Assembly (NCBI GenBank): GCA_037043015.1
Contig: CM073323.1
Location: 21,232,758 to 21,296,757 of the forward strand
Length of the DNA: 64,000 nucleotides
Source of the DNA: Bryum argenteum
Lineage: Eukaryota > Streptophyta > Bryopsida > Bryales > Bryaceae
Direction: 5' to 3'
Shown here: in pieces, positions 1 to 10,947 of the stretch
Layout of the letters: every line of letters begins with the position of its first letter
Position numbering within the stretch: position 1 is the stretch's first letter
The notes under the pieces: model-generated
What the model was told of the DNA's origin: nothing
The model's database searches: none
Seen by the model: only the letters and a program-made list of their open reading frames with translations
Position numbers and translations under genes: made by a program

Positions 1-141
1 ATAATAGTAGTGCGGCTTCATGTCTTGCCATAACTAAGTCAAGAGCTCTAGCATCAAAATACGCTTTTACGATACAACATCCAAGTGTGTCCATGAAAGT
101 AAGCTTGCTATTGTTGGTTTTAGTTGCATAAAACTCTTTAA

Positions 142-1113
142 CCCCTAAACGTCAGTAGTGTCAAAAAATGACATTTTGGATGAAGGGCAGAAACTTTGAA
201 GAGCCATAACTTCTTTATCCAAACTCTGTTTTTGACGAAATCACTTGTATTAGGTCACAAATCAGGTCTAGTTTATGTGGTAAAAATTGTAAACTCATAA
301 AATAAAGTATGAATAAATGGCATGGATTTTAGTGAAGGCAGCTTTTGATTTTGGGTTTTCAAACATTTGGCATGTTTTACCATTGCAAGCCAATTATGTG
401 AAATCTAAAGTAGTTTTTCATGAATTTTTTTCATAGGTTTGATATTTAGATGCATCCCAAAAAATTTGTAGTTGGAAGTTTTTTTATCTAGATAACTTTG
501 GTATTGGCTTTGCAATGATGTTTCTACAATGAAAAAAGTGAAAAAATGGATGATTTTTGAAGAGCTAGATCTCCTACATCCACCGTTAGATTTTGACTTT
601 ATTTTTTGGGATGGATTCCAATTATAGTCTATTTTTAGTGGTAGAAACCTTGACCTAATCGAGTATATATTGAAGAAAAGGCATGGATTTGAGTGCGAGG
701 GGTCTAGTTTTGGAATATTTTTTCTTTTGTAAAATTTTTGGTACTTTTCACGACTACAAGGCTATTATTTGAGCCAAGATTTTTTTTTGATGAATTTCTT
801 TGGTACAAGAGTGTCTTTGAGGTGAAGATGAACAACTTTCTAGTTGCTGATTATTTGATTGCAAATTTCATGTTGGTAGTATTTTAACTTCAAAGTGGAA
901 ATGATGGTATTTTGTAGCCTGTTTTGCGCACTAATATGTTATGATCTCGCAATCTATGAGGTCCCATGAGTCAATTTTTGGTCCACATGATCTACTACAA
1001 GTCTATCAGAGGTTTGTACGTTTGAGATCTGGTTAGCTTATCTTTATTTTCATCTATATCACTTTTTTTGAAAATGAGTTTTTGGTTAAGAATACCCCAA
1101 GGACGTTTAGGGG
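142..1113. mobile_element. TTAA-flanked non-autonomous element, family B (piggyBac-like or Sola3-like)
   Basis: The element is bounded by inverted termini beginning CCCCTAAACGT on the left and ending ACGTTTAGGGG on the right, each flanked by TTAA (138-141 and 1114-1117), the expected target-site duplication of piggyBac and Sola3 elements. It has no coding capacity that I can see; its 972 bp are AT-rich. A second copy lies in opposite orientation at 10948-11835 and a fragment at 24945-25060, which shows that this is a dispersed repeat. The superfamily is inferred from the terminal bases and TTAA alone. Confidence 0.7.
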
Positions 1114-1117
1114 TTAA

Positions 1118-2913
1118 ACGTTCCTATACACTCCACCATTTATTTTCGTAAACTTATATTACGACTTGGCGAAGATCCACTTTTAAGAATGGTCACCTTC
1201 AAGTTTATGCAGTGCACAAATATCTTGTTTTTATATACATGCTCACCAAATCTGAAAATCTCGCACCACCTTCAAATCTTTGACCATGCCTTCTCTCTTT
1301 GAAGTGTGCAATCTCCCACACGCTTCCTTGAGTTTTGTTATAAAATTCTCTTCAAGGTTCAAAACATACTTCGTAGACAACAACCTTTAAGCAAGCTTCT
1401 TCTCATAAAGATCATGAAACATATTCTCGTCATATACATACGCGTATACGTACACCACCTCCTTAGGTATATTCTATGGTTTCCCTTTGTTTTCTTTGCC
1501 CATCACTAGTGGTCTACCGTGCTGCAAAGAGACTTTTGTTCAGCAGACTTGTTATTGATTCTTTTTAGTGACATACATTATATGATAGCATCATCATTGC
1601 ACTTTCCTCATTTACTCTTCTCAAAGGGCATTTGAGAGGAGTACAAGGAGATGCATGGCAAGCACTAATATGTGAGAGAGAAGCCAGCTTTATAACGCCT
1701 GTTGCTGAAGGGAGAAAGTTTGTGAGATACTAAAATAAGTGGCACAATGTCGAAGCATGACCCGGGGGTCTTTTACAAATTAAGGATGACGGCCTGACGG
1801 ATTGCGGCAAAGGGCAAAAGCATTGAGTGATGGTGAGTTTGGAACATCGCTTTGAACATTGTGTTTGATAATGCTTTTACTTGCATTTTACTTTGTATAA
1901 GCAATTGCTTCTATTTTTATCTCTATATTAAGTTTGTTTTCCATGTATATTATAGGGTATTTGAGTCATATACTTTCCATATTTGTAGGTGGTAAAAAAG
2001 ACACTCAGATCATTGGAAGTGTCGGGGAAGATGGAGCACAACCTAATAGCGAGGGAACATTTGTAGTACAACCGGTAGTAGATGCAATTTTAGTTTACTT
2101 CACCGGCATCTTCTCGACCAGTAGCCTTCTCCACCGTTTTGTAAACTGGCCCTAAGTAAGTAAGTATACTTACCAATACATGTACCCCAATTTTTAACAC
2201 ACTTTGCAACGACCTGGTCTGATTTGAAATTTTGTGTGTAGAATATTCTTAGCTCAAGACTAAATGTTATACATGGAAAAATTGGGCCTATTGATTCACT
2301 ACTCAAAACATCATAACGCATAACCAAAAGTGCCAAAATTGATATTTGTAGTACTTTCCAACTAGTGTAGGAACGATACAAGTTGAAAACGTTGTATAGA
2401 AATAACTTAAAGTGAGGATTCTTTTTTAGGTTACATTCGTAAAATAAAAAATTTATGCGCTCAGAGTACTCCCGGATTTGACATACCTTCCATGTTTGTA
2501 CAACCACTTGTTGAAAAAAAACCTATTATCTTAGAGTTTCTGAATGAAGAACCTAGGTGTACATATTTATGCTTAGTTTCTTCCATTCATTTGGCAAATA
2601 TGTGAATAGATTTTATGTAGTTGGAAACGAATCATAAGATGAATGATTAAAGTTCTTGGTGAAAGCTCAACAATTGGAATTATATTTAAGAATTTTAGGC
2701 AAGGGTACTCAAAGATAACCATTTTTTGTAACAAGTTTCTAATGAAAAAACATCTCCACATGATCATAGCTTGATGTTTTGAAGTGTAAAGTTCATTACA
2801 GTGAGAGCTACAGAGCAAATTATGTTGGACAAGAGCCCCTCAGGCTCTCTTGGGCGTGTAAGGGTTAAATCTTGATGTAGATTCGGATAAACTTGTCAAC
2901 AACTTTTATTTAT
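1118..2913. other. AT-rich intergenic stretch
   Basis: I see no gene here. Open frames are short and have no recognisable domain. The last part (about 2640-2870) shares short phrases with the family A elements and ends in AAGGG followed by TTAA (about 2864-2870), so it may be the right end of a further, badly decayed TTAA-type element whose left end I could not find. Confidence 0.4.
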
Positions 2914-2917
2914 TTAA

Positions 2918-3494
2918 CCCCTAAAGATCCTTGGGTGTTTTTGGGAGCTTAAAACCTCAAAACTCCAATTCTCTACCTCTATGCACTTCAAGGGGTGCGA
3001 AACAATTTTTTTATTCTTTTCTTAACTTCCAACCGTAAGATCTTGTACCTAAGCCAATTTTCAGTATCTGATATAAAAATTGACCGTTGGATGTTTACCA
3101 TTTGAGAGATTATAACATCCAAAGTTTGTTTACGAAGTTTTTTTGGGCATTGTTGATATTATTTTTGACACTTTTGGAGGCTGCCCTTGTAAAATTGGTA
3201 CACTTTTTGACTTGGGGCCCTTTGGAACTTAAGTAGTGATTTGGTCATGAACATATTTCCAAAAAAAAATTTCAAAAAAATACTAAATTTAAACTGCCCC
3301 AGTTCGGCTCGCAAACCAAGAATTGTTGTAGAAGACTCAAAAATTGGAATTTGGCTTTGTAAATTTTACCACATACACTTTGCAGTATAGGGAGCACCCA
3401 TTAAAAAATTTAGGCAAAAATATTACTTTTAACCTATTCATCTAAGTTGCCCAAATAGCAAAAGCACGATTTGGTCCTCTTGGATCTTTAGGGG
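2918..3494. mobile_element. TTAA-flanked non-autonomous element, family A
   Basis: Perfect inverted termini CCCCTAAAGATCC / GGATCTTTAGGGG are flanked by TTAA at 2914-2917 and 3495-3498. At 577 bp it carries no open frame of note. Internal landmarks (a CAACCGTAAGATC motif near 3047 and a block at 3325-3450 with GAAGACTC and TTAGGCAAAAATATTACTTT) recur in the copies at 38421-39254 and 5480-5663, and the first landmark also in the 260-bp element at 9798. The Tc1-type element starts only about ten bases beyond its right end. Confidence 0.75.
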
Positions 3495-3507
3495 TTAATT
3501 ATAGATA

Positions 3508-3536
3508 CAGTGACCTTCAAAACTGTCCCAATGTTT
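3508..3536 (+). repeat. Left terminal inverted repeat of the Tc1-type element
   Basis: This 29-bp end begins CAGTGACCTTC and pairs with 5073-5101; TA precedes it at 3506-3507. Confidence 0.92.
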
Positions 3537-3735
3537 GTACATGTTACATTCAAAAAATAATGTAGGTAAGAGAAACTCATGGAATGGAATGTAGTAAATT
3601 TATTGAAATAGTACATACAATGTACTAATTGATTACAAAAATTCCAACAAAATTGAAGCGCTCAATGAGAAAGAAAAAAAACCTAAAGCTACTCTGTACA
3701 TTGGTACACTTTTGAACGTCCAACATGGAAATTCC

Positions 3736-4825
3736 TCACCACTTTGTCCATTTTCCTCTGGATTTTAATACAGCTGCTATTCGTCTGGGCATTGATTCTA
3801 TAAGTCTCTTGCAATCATCAACAGTGATAGAAGGGAAGGTTTCTTCCACACGAGACCATAATTCAAGTATCCCTTTTAGTGGTGTGTCATATCGATTCAA
3901 TCTCCTTTTCAAAATTGCCCATAGATTTTCTATAGGATTCAAATCTGGAGACTGAGCAGGCCAAGATAAGACACCAAAAGGTTCCCTAGAAAACCATTGT
4001 TTCATACTATTACTAGTATGTATAGGTGCATTATCCTGTTGAAATATGACTCCCGATGGATCTAAATTATATTTTTGAATTGTACCATGGAGATGCTCCT
4101 CCAAGATTTTTTGATAACCATGCTGATTGAGGCGACCTTCAATTCTACACATCATGCCAGTCCATGTATACACATACATCCCCATATCATCACAAACCAC
4201 CACCATGCTTAATAAATCGGAATAACGGTCCGCTCACGAAAGTTCCCGTGGATCACGAACCCAACACCAAACTCTCCCATCCAAGAAAATCATAAATTTT
4301 AGTATCATCCGAGAATATCGCGTGACTCCAGTCATCAATAGTATAGTGCTGATACTTTCTGGAAAATTCTAAGCGAGCCCTACTATTACTGCGTGACAAA
4401 TGTGGTTTCTTTTCTTTCACATGCGATTGCAAACCTGCTCTACAAAGTCCACGGCGTCGTGAAGAATTTCACCGACTTGTACTCCAAAACTTCTTGCACA
4501 TGTTTAGTAGCTTCTCTTGCAGAGACACCTTCCCTCTTGTTATACTAGTTACACAAGACCGCTCCATTGCACTTGTCAACTTGCGTGGTCTACCTCCAAC
4601 TAAAAGCTTTGCATCTGGAAAATGCTTCTTATGGAGCCTCTGTACACTTGATTTACCAACATGCAAAGAATTTGCTATCTCTCTCACACTACAACCTTTT
4701 TGAAGCAAAGAGAGTATACCTTGTTGCTTCCCCGGGACAATGGTCTCACCATTTTCACTTGTGAAGCTAAACACGAAAGAAACAAATATATGACGCAAGA
4801 AGAACAAATACACACAATGACACAC
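3736..4825 (-). pseudogene. Tc1-type transposase, interrupted
   Basis: Two open segments lie on the minus strand. The upstream one (4825-4469) carries a helix-turn-helix with the phrases GCSVREIANSLHVGKSSVQRL and GGRPRKLT, the paired-like DNA-binding domain and GRPR-type hook of Tc1 transposases. The downstream one (4206-3736) carries QQDNAPIHTS and WPAQSPDLNPIENLWAILKRRL; the aspartate and glutamate are separated by 34 residues, the DD34E signature. The first catalytic aspartate probably lies in the stretch between them, where FSDDTKIYDF and then KHGGG can be read. The two segments are in different frames with at least one stop between them, so the gene is broken unless an intron is spliced. 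Plant mariner-like elements usually have DD39D, so this lineage is unusual for a plant. Confidence 0.88.
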
Positions 4826-5072
4826 AAACCAAGCAATTCACAATGCATGTACACTTCACTTGCTATGCATACAAGATTCACTCATATGTACTTTCAAAAC
4901 TGTCCCAATGAAGAGAAAATATCTAGAGCTTCAATTCATGCACATACATGTAGAGACAAGTGGTAAGCCTTGCTCCTTGATTACCTTACTAATGATAGTA
5001 TGTAACTAAATTGATGCCATGTCAGTCTAGCATGCAATCACTATGTGGTGACTCACCAAACTTTCAAATTAT

Positions 5073-5101
5073 AAACATTGGGACACTTTTGAAGGTCACT
5101 G
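5073..5101 (-). repeat. Right terminal inverted repeat of the Tc1-type element
   Basis: This is the reverse complement of the left end apart from one or two bases; it ends GAAGGTCACTG and is followed by TA at 5102-5103. Confidence 0.92.
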
Positions 5102-5103
5102 TA

Positions 5104-6200
5104 TGAGGTTGGTTATAACGAACCAAATAATATCAATGTGTGATTGAATATAGAGAGTAAGCATCTTACTAACTTTGTTATTTCAAAATTTGGATGGTGA
5201 TACTCCTAGAGATAATAATAATGTGTCTTATCATTAGTGATTGTGGCCCTTAATCCGTAAGTTCATGTAATAGCTTAATTAAGGGTTGATGCTAAGACTT
5301 TAAGGTTTTCTGTTATGACCCTATCAGGGAAAGATCTTCCATTTCACTCATAATAGGTTTATTTGAGTTAAGCATATTCTTACAAAACCATATATTCATA
5401 CATGTATGGAGGTTGTCAGTGCAACATCACAATATACTTTATTCGAGAATAATATGTTGAATACAATGAGGTGCACCGACGCATGTTTGGAATGTCCTAG
5501 AAGACTCAAGTATTGAAATTTGACTTTGCAAAGTTTTCCACATATACTTTGTAGAATAAGGAGAACTCAATAAAAATATTAGGCAAACAATTTACTTTTA
5601 ATCCTTTCATGTAAGCTGCCCAAAATTGCAAAAACCCACTTAGGTTAAAAAAATCTTTAGGGATTAAAGTGTAATCTTACATCTACTCATAGTGAATATT
5701 CTAGTGTCCATCATTATTGAGACACTTGCAAGCTCATCTTCAAAAGTTCATGACAATCTTGATAAGAGTTCCAAAAGGGGTCCAATCTTCCACTTGGTTT
5801 ATAGGTGCACACAAATTGCTTACACAACTAACTTCGTTACAAATAAGCACTACTATTGAGCACGTTACATAGCTTCAATGAGTATTAGACTACTTCAGAG
5901 ATTGTGCTTGCAAACTTATTGAAATGTAGTACTTCGCACATTTACCTAAACAAATTCCTTAGCCATCCAAGTTGGCGAAACTTGCTAACTTGAGATTTGG
6001 ACACTTTCAAGACCCTCTAAATGATAGAGTGGCTGTCAAAATTGATCAAACATTTGATAATTAAAAGTTTAGTTGTCATTAATTGAAATCTTGCAAGTGA
6101 CATGCTCTATGTTAAAGCGTATTCACCTTTAATTTCAATCTAAGTTACTCATAAACATAATTGTATAGATGGCAATGCATTTGTATGCACATATGGATGG
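5104..6200. other. AT-rich intergenic stretch containing a family A fragment
   Basis: I see no gene. The part at 5480-5663 is a fragment of the family A element listed separately; the rest holds no recognisable feature. Confidence 0.5.
5480..5663. mobile_element. Truncated family A TTAA element (right end only)
   Basis: The block from GAAGACTC through ACTTTGTAGAATAAGGAG and the stretch around AGGCAAACAATTTACTTTTA follows the right half of the element at 2918-3494, and it ends in a mutated terminus TCTTTAGGGA followed by TTAA. The left half is missing. Confidence 0.65.
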
Positions 6201-6201
6201 C

Positions 6202-7470
6202 TAGTGGTCATTTATCTCATTTGATCACTTTTGACAATCCATAAAATGCAAAAACTAATGAAGTGATGTGCATAGATTTGTGAAAGATCTTCCATTGATA
6301 CTCATAGAACTTTGAATCCTCTAGTCTCTGATAGTTGTATACACAATTATTGTTACTCTATAGGCCTTCCTCTTTAGTGTTTCAAGATGCCTAAAGCACT
6401 ATTTCGACAGACTAAAGAGACTAAAGATGACGTAATTTCAATGCTCTAAAGATGATGTTTACATGGGGACATAGCAGATACTTTGCATGTGATTGTGGGA
6501 AGTGTGCACTACCTTTGTTAGGTACATGTTTCAGATGTAAACCGTTTGTATGGAGGTAGACCTAAAAAATTGAACAGAACACATGAATAAAGGTGTGTCC
6601 TAGAAATGGTGAGGGAAGAGTAGGTACTTGTGCGGATTCAACAAGGTCTTTGCAACAAGTATTGGGAGTGAAAGTGAGCTCTCATACTATTAAATGTGCA
6701 CTTTATAGAGTTGGTTAACGTTGGCAAACAAAGATAAAAAAACCACATCTATCCCTCAAAATTGTAAAAGCAAGTTCAAAGTTTGCTAGTGTCCATGAAC
6801 ACACACTCGACCATAGAGGATAGGAGTTGAGTAATACTCTCGTAAGAGTACAAAATTAATTGCTTCAACTTAGATGGAAGGGTTTGGTGTTGGACACAAG
6901 AGGCGATGCCGCTTTCAGAACAAACCATCAGTGACTAGTGAAACATGGAGGTGGAGGGATTATAGTTTGGGAGTGTATGTGCATGCATGGACCTGGATTG
7001 ATACGCAAAGTGCAGGGACACATTGATTAGATTCATTATCGTGACATTCTAGAGGAAAATGCCCACAAGGTGAATTCCAAGTTCAACTTAGGTTGTTCTT
7101 GTGTTATCTTACAACAAGAACAATGCTCCCATGACACAACAAAAATGCTTTAAGAGTGGTTCACACGACAACCTTTTACTCTCATACCTTGGCCTACTCA
7201 ATCGCCTCATTAGAATCCCATTGAACACCTTTGCTCAATTCTCAATCGGAGACTCAATCAATATGAGAGACCTCCTAACGGATAATCAAAATTACGGGAT
7301 CACATGGTAGAAATCTTCCACTCAATTACACGAGATGATTGTAGGGGGCTTGTAGAAAGTATGTCACATAGAATTGCAAGTATAAGAGTAGCAAAAGGGA
7401 GATGGACAGAGTATTGATAGATAATCTTTCACGAGTTGGCAAAAGTGATCAAATGCCTTGGTGAACTTTG
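6202..7470 (+). mobile_element. Decayed Tc1-type transposon (second lineage)
   Basis: Outer ends contain a shared inverted phrase CATTTGATCACTTTTG about 15 bases in from each edge (near 6217-6233 and 7433-7455), which suggests terminal inverted repeats of a 1.27-kb element. Inside, on the plus strand, remnants read TQSPHLNPIEHL in one frame with NNAPM just before it in another, the DD34E core of a Tc1-type transposase, plus a GGRPKKLNRTHE-like hook near 6555-6590. Numerous stops and frame changes make it a pseudogene. Its ends differ from those of the copy at 3508, so it is a separate family member or lineage. Confidence 0.75.
6545..7418 (+). pseudogene. Tc1-type transposase remnant
   Basis: Order of recognisable pieces on the plus strand: GGRPKK-type hook (about 6556), the catalytic core with NNAPM and LNPIEHL (7118-7235), and a carboxy-terminal part matching the RRLNQYERPPNGI and KSSKREMDRVL style of the copy at 3736 (7240-7418). 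It holds many stops and several frame changes and cannot encode a working enzyme. Confidence 0.75.
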
Positions 7471-7531
7471 GATCCTTCTCAATCTTTTCTAGAAGCTCTT
7501 ATATTGAAGGTGTTCTTCCTCTTATATGTTC

Positions 7532-7696
7532 TATGGTACCTGGATAAGATCAACCTCGTTAAGATCAACATCTCGTTAAGAACGCTGTCCATGTCCCTTT
7601 ATTATGCAAAAAGGCATTGTTTCGTTATGGTCAATGCTTGGATAAGATCAACGTTTTTGTCTGTCCGAAAACGTTTATCTAATCCAAGCATCACTG
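7532..7696. mobile_element. pogo-like MITE, copy 1
   Basis: About 165 bp, highly similar to 17129-17296. The right terminus reads AATCCAAGCATCACTG followed by TA; the left terminus is slightly eroded (TGGTACCTGGATAAGATC against CAGTAGCACTTGGATAAG in the other copy). CAGT ends, TA target and interior motifs CTCGTTAAGATCAACG fit pogo/Lemi-type elements of Tc1/mariner. It has no coding capacity; the short open frame crossing it is chance. Confidence 0.7.
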
Positions 7697-7898
7697 TATT
7701 ACATATTACATATTACATAATATATTTATAAAATTACCTGCTCCATTCTCATGTGTTCATGTTTTGTACACTTAAGATTGAATGAAGTGTTTGCAGATAT
7801 TTGATCAGTTTTGACAGAGGACGCTCAAGACTCCTCGAAGAATTGATGCCATGAAGCATATGCTTGACGAAGTCACTGTCTCTTAAATAGAGCAAGTA

Positions 7899-8837
7899 CA
7901 GTTGGGTACAGAAATAATTCGAACTGCATTTGAAGGCAATTTTTTAAAAAACTTCGAAATGTGCCTGTATACTCAAAAATGATCGGAATTGCAATCCGTA
8001 AAAGGCGTTGGAACCACGTCAGAGTGTTTTACACTAACATTGCAAAAAAAGTGCTTCTTTTTTGTAAAATTGTTCAAAGAACTAAAGCTCTACATGTTCC
8101 ATTCACAATTGACCACTGTCGCTTTGTGCTTCAATTACAATGTTCATTTTCACTTGCAAAATTGATATGAGTGCCATAAGTTGTTCTTTAGCTACTTGAG
8201 CTCATTGTTGAATGTTCAAAAATACTTGCTCCCTCTAAACTTTTGAGTTGGAGTAGTTTTGTGATAAGTTTCCAATCAACACTTAAGGTGTGAAATTGAA
8301 CTTTGATTTAAACTCGGCAAGAATGCTAAAAGAATTTGAGTTTGGCAATGAGCTTTTGAAAGTAATCACCCTAACCTTTATCAAACCATCCTTTAGGTCC
8401 TTGTAGAACATTTCTAGTGGTGTGAATGGCTTCACAAAGTTTTGAGAAAAATTGACTAGTCACAAGCACATTCTAAGACATTCCTCCTACCCAAGAAACA
8501 AACAAGGAACATATTAGTGATTCAATAAGCATGAGCTCAAGTATCTAAAGAACAACTTATGGCACTCATATCAATTTTGCGAGTGAAAATGAACATTGTA
8601 ATTGAAGCACAAAGCGACAGTGGTCAATTGTGGATGGAACATGTAAAGTTGTAGTTCTTTGAACAATTTTACAAAAAAGAAGCACTTCTTTTGCAATGAT
8701 AGTGTAAAACACTCTGACGTGATTCCAACGCCTTTTACGGATTGCAATTCCGATCATTTTTGAGTATACAGGCACATTTCAAACTTTTTTCAAAAACTGC
8801 CTTCAAATGCAGTTCGAATTATTTCTGTACCTGACTG
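7899..8837. mobile_element. 939-bp foldback element with 310-bp inverted arms
   Basis: Arms 7899-8210 and about 8525-8837 are near-perfect inverted copies separated by roughly 310 bp. The outermost bases are CAGTTGGGTACAG and CTGTACCTGACTG, flanked by TA at 7897-7898 and 8838-8839, which places it with TA-inserting Tc1/mariner-like elements. The mirror arms make the same 69-residue open frame appear on both strands; this is a by-product of the symmetry and not a gene. A transcript across the element would fold into a hairpin of about 310 bp and could feed small RNAs. Confidence 0.85.
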
Positions 8838-8839
8838 TA

Positions 8840-9793
8840 CAGTACTGACTTGCAGCTTGCAGACTTGAGCCTTATCTCTCACTGTAAAAGTTCAAAGTCT
8901 TCAGACATAGTAGTCCAGCACCCACAGTAACTTAGCTCTTATATAATATTATCATTTTTATTTTTATTTTTATTTTTCTACTTCAGTAACAAGTGCTTGC
9001 TTTATCTTCCATGCAGTTTCATCATTGGGGTCTGCAAAATGTATTGAGTCCAATTTCATGTCCATATTCATAGTGAAAGCAACCCAGGGGTCAAAATCCA
9101 AGCTTTCGCACAAGTACAAGATTGATTCAACCCTTTTGTACTTTGTAGTGTAGGAACATGATGTTTTTGAAGTGTTGTAAATGTACGTATATGAAGGTAA
9201 TTGATTTGATTCTTAGTTGTACAATTTTATATGTAATTTTGAGTCATGAGGGTTCAAATATTGCTGAATTTCGATTTGAATCTAGTTTTTGTGATAGAAA
9301 TCTCAATTGATGGATAAATTACATGTTGTTCTATTGCAAGACAGACGTCTAGTTTGTACTTGCTTTCTGGAAGTGCTCAGGATATGAGCAAGTTACCTTA
9401 TCTTAGAAGAAGGATGTGTATTATACATTGTCACAAATTACATGTATATGTTCAGAATTAACTTAGGTGAACTATTATAGAATAAGAAGAGGTACTCTCG
9501 TTAGAAATGGAAAAGGTAGCACTTTGCATCAAGTTCTTCACCAAGATATTTGAAAGAGAATGTTGTAGTTTACCTGAATTTTTTGTAGATACTAGTAGTA
9601 TTAGAAATTCAACTTGGTGGAAATTACTGAATTAGCATATTTTTGAGTCTCCATTCATGTTCTTATATCAAAAATATAATGAAAAAATAAAATAAAAACA
9701 CATGGTCCTTGGGAAGTTGTATCTCCTTCATCCATAGTGTAATTTAATTTCATTTCTTAGGTACAATCCTTTTAGGATCCCTTTTCTACTTGA
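8840..9793. other. AT-rich intergenic stretch
   Basis: It contains a short ATTTTT microsatellite at about 8955-8988. I see no gene or other structure. Confidence 0.5.
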
Positions 9794-9797
9794 TTAA

Positions 9798-10057
9798 CCC
9801 CTAAATCTCCTTGTTGCAAAATGGTCTAATACACAAAATTTGACCTTCCCTTAGATTAAGCTCAAAAAGTCTCAACCTAAGCATTATTTGAAGGATTCAA
9901 CCGTAAGATCTCAAATTTCACTTGACATTCTTCTCACATACCAAATTTGAACCGTTCATTCTTCCTCATTTGTGAGATTACAATGGTCAAAGTTGGCTGA
10001 GTTTTTCTCCTGCGGGAACCTCCAAATCCCGTTTCGGGTTTTAAGGAGAGTTAGGGG
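9798..10057. mobile_element. Short TTAA-flanked element (260 bp), family A relative
   Basis: Termini CCCCTAAATCTCC and GGAGAGTTAGGGG are flanked by TTAA at 9794-9797 and 10058-10061. The interior keeps the CAACCGTAAGATCT landmark of family A. This looks like a deletion derivative. Confidence 0.7.
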
Positions 10058-10061
10058 TTAA

Positions 10062-10940
10062 AGTATGAAAAATCACTAATACAGAGGGGGGCGGGTGATC
10101 AACCACAACTTGGAAAGCCATGAGCTATAAACTTTAGCTCACTACGAGTAAAGCAGAGAATAACAAACTAGAAGTTCAATCATCAATCCGCAAAAGCCCA
10201 AAATTTTGCCTGAGCTTAAAGATCTATAATTGAGTTTCATAAGGAGCTCATCCTCATCCTCTTCAGTAATTTTTGCCGCAAGTCCATCCCAAAATTGAGC
10301 AAGAATCTCCTTCGCCAAACGCTCACCTTCATCCATATCACCTCCTAATTGGGCCTATAATGTAAAGTTGAACATCTCGTTCACGGACTTCCAAAGGTGT
10401 GGGATTGAAAGCTATGTTCTTTGAGGAAAAGGCAATGGAACATTTGAATCACCATGACATGATTTTGAATGTAGTAGAGAGTGGCTACTATTGGCCACTC
10501 CTCTAGTAGTATTACAATCAATCCTCGTGGAAGCTAACCTCCTCAAGTACTCTTTTGATAGAAAGTATGGAGGTGGTGATAGATGCCATGCCAAATATAC
10601 TAAAGAAGGGCTTAGCAAATAATATGTCATGGAGTCTTTGAATTTGCAAAAGAGGAAATTGCTTTCCATTCTTCTCCATCCACTGGAAGCTCTTGTGCGA
10701 TTGTGAGCAAAACCATGCGGCTTATTTTTCTTGGAATCCAATGGTGCTACAAATGAGTAAAAATTTGCTTGCTTTGTGTAAATGAGTATCCAAGCTCCAC
10801 CAAATGTGCTTCAAACCGGAGAGGTTTGCTTTTATTCCTCAAGTTTATTTCTTAGGTACAACCCTCTAATACAACTAGTCTCAAATAATTCTTTAGATGT
10901 ATAAAAGATACAACAAGAACCTCGAGAGGATAATTATAGT
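10062..10940. other. Intergenic stretch, no supported gene
   Basis: Two short minus-strand frames (10142-10336, 64 codons, with an acidic start; 10412-10741, 109 codons) lack known domains and splice context, and I do not support them as genes. Confidence 0.4.
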
Positions 10941-10947
10941 TCATCAA

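Larger units (their letters stand above)
3508..5101 (-). mobile_element. Tc1-type (DD34E) transposon with intact ends
   Basis: The 1594-bp element has 29-bp terminal inverted repeats (3508-3536 and 5073-5101) starting CAGTGACCTTCAAAA and differing at only about one position, and a TA duplication on each side (3506-3507, 5102-5103). Length, CAGT ends, TA target and the encoded DD34E transposase all fit the Tc1 branch of Tc1/mariner. A partial copy of the terminal phrase also occurs inside near 4886-4905, perhaps a subterminal transposase site. The coding region is on the minus strand and is interrupted, so the copy is probably inactive, but the well-kept ends could still be mobilised by a related source. 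Confidence 0.92.

Noticed and set aside
138-155. CCCCTAAA phrases look like plant telomere repeats (CCCTAAA)
   Set aside because: They occur singly, in inverted pairs and next to TTAA, never as a tandem array; they are transposon ends.
7961-8775. Two copies of a 69-residue frame on opposite strands that could look like a convergent gene pair
   Set aside because: They are the two arms of one foldback element; the open frame is chance.
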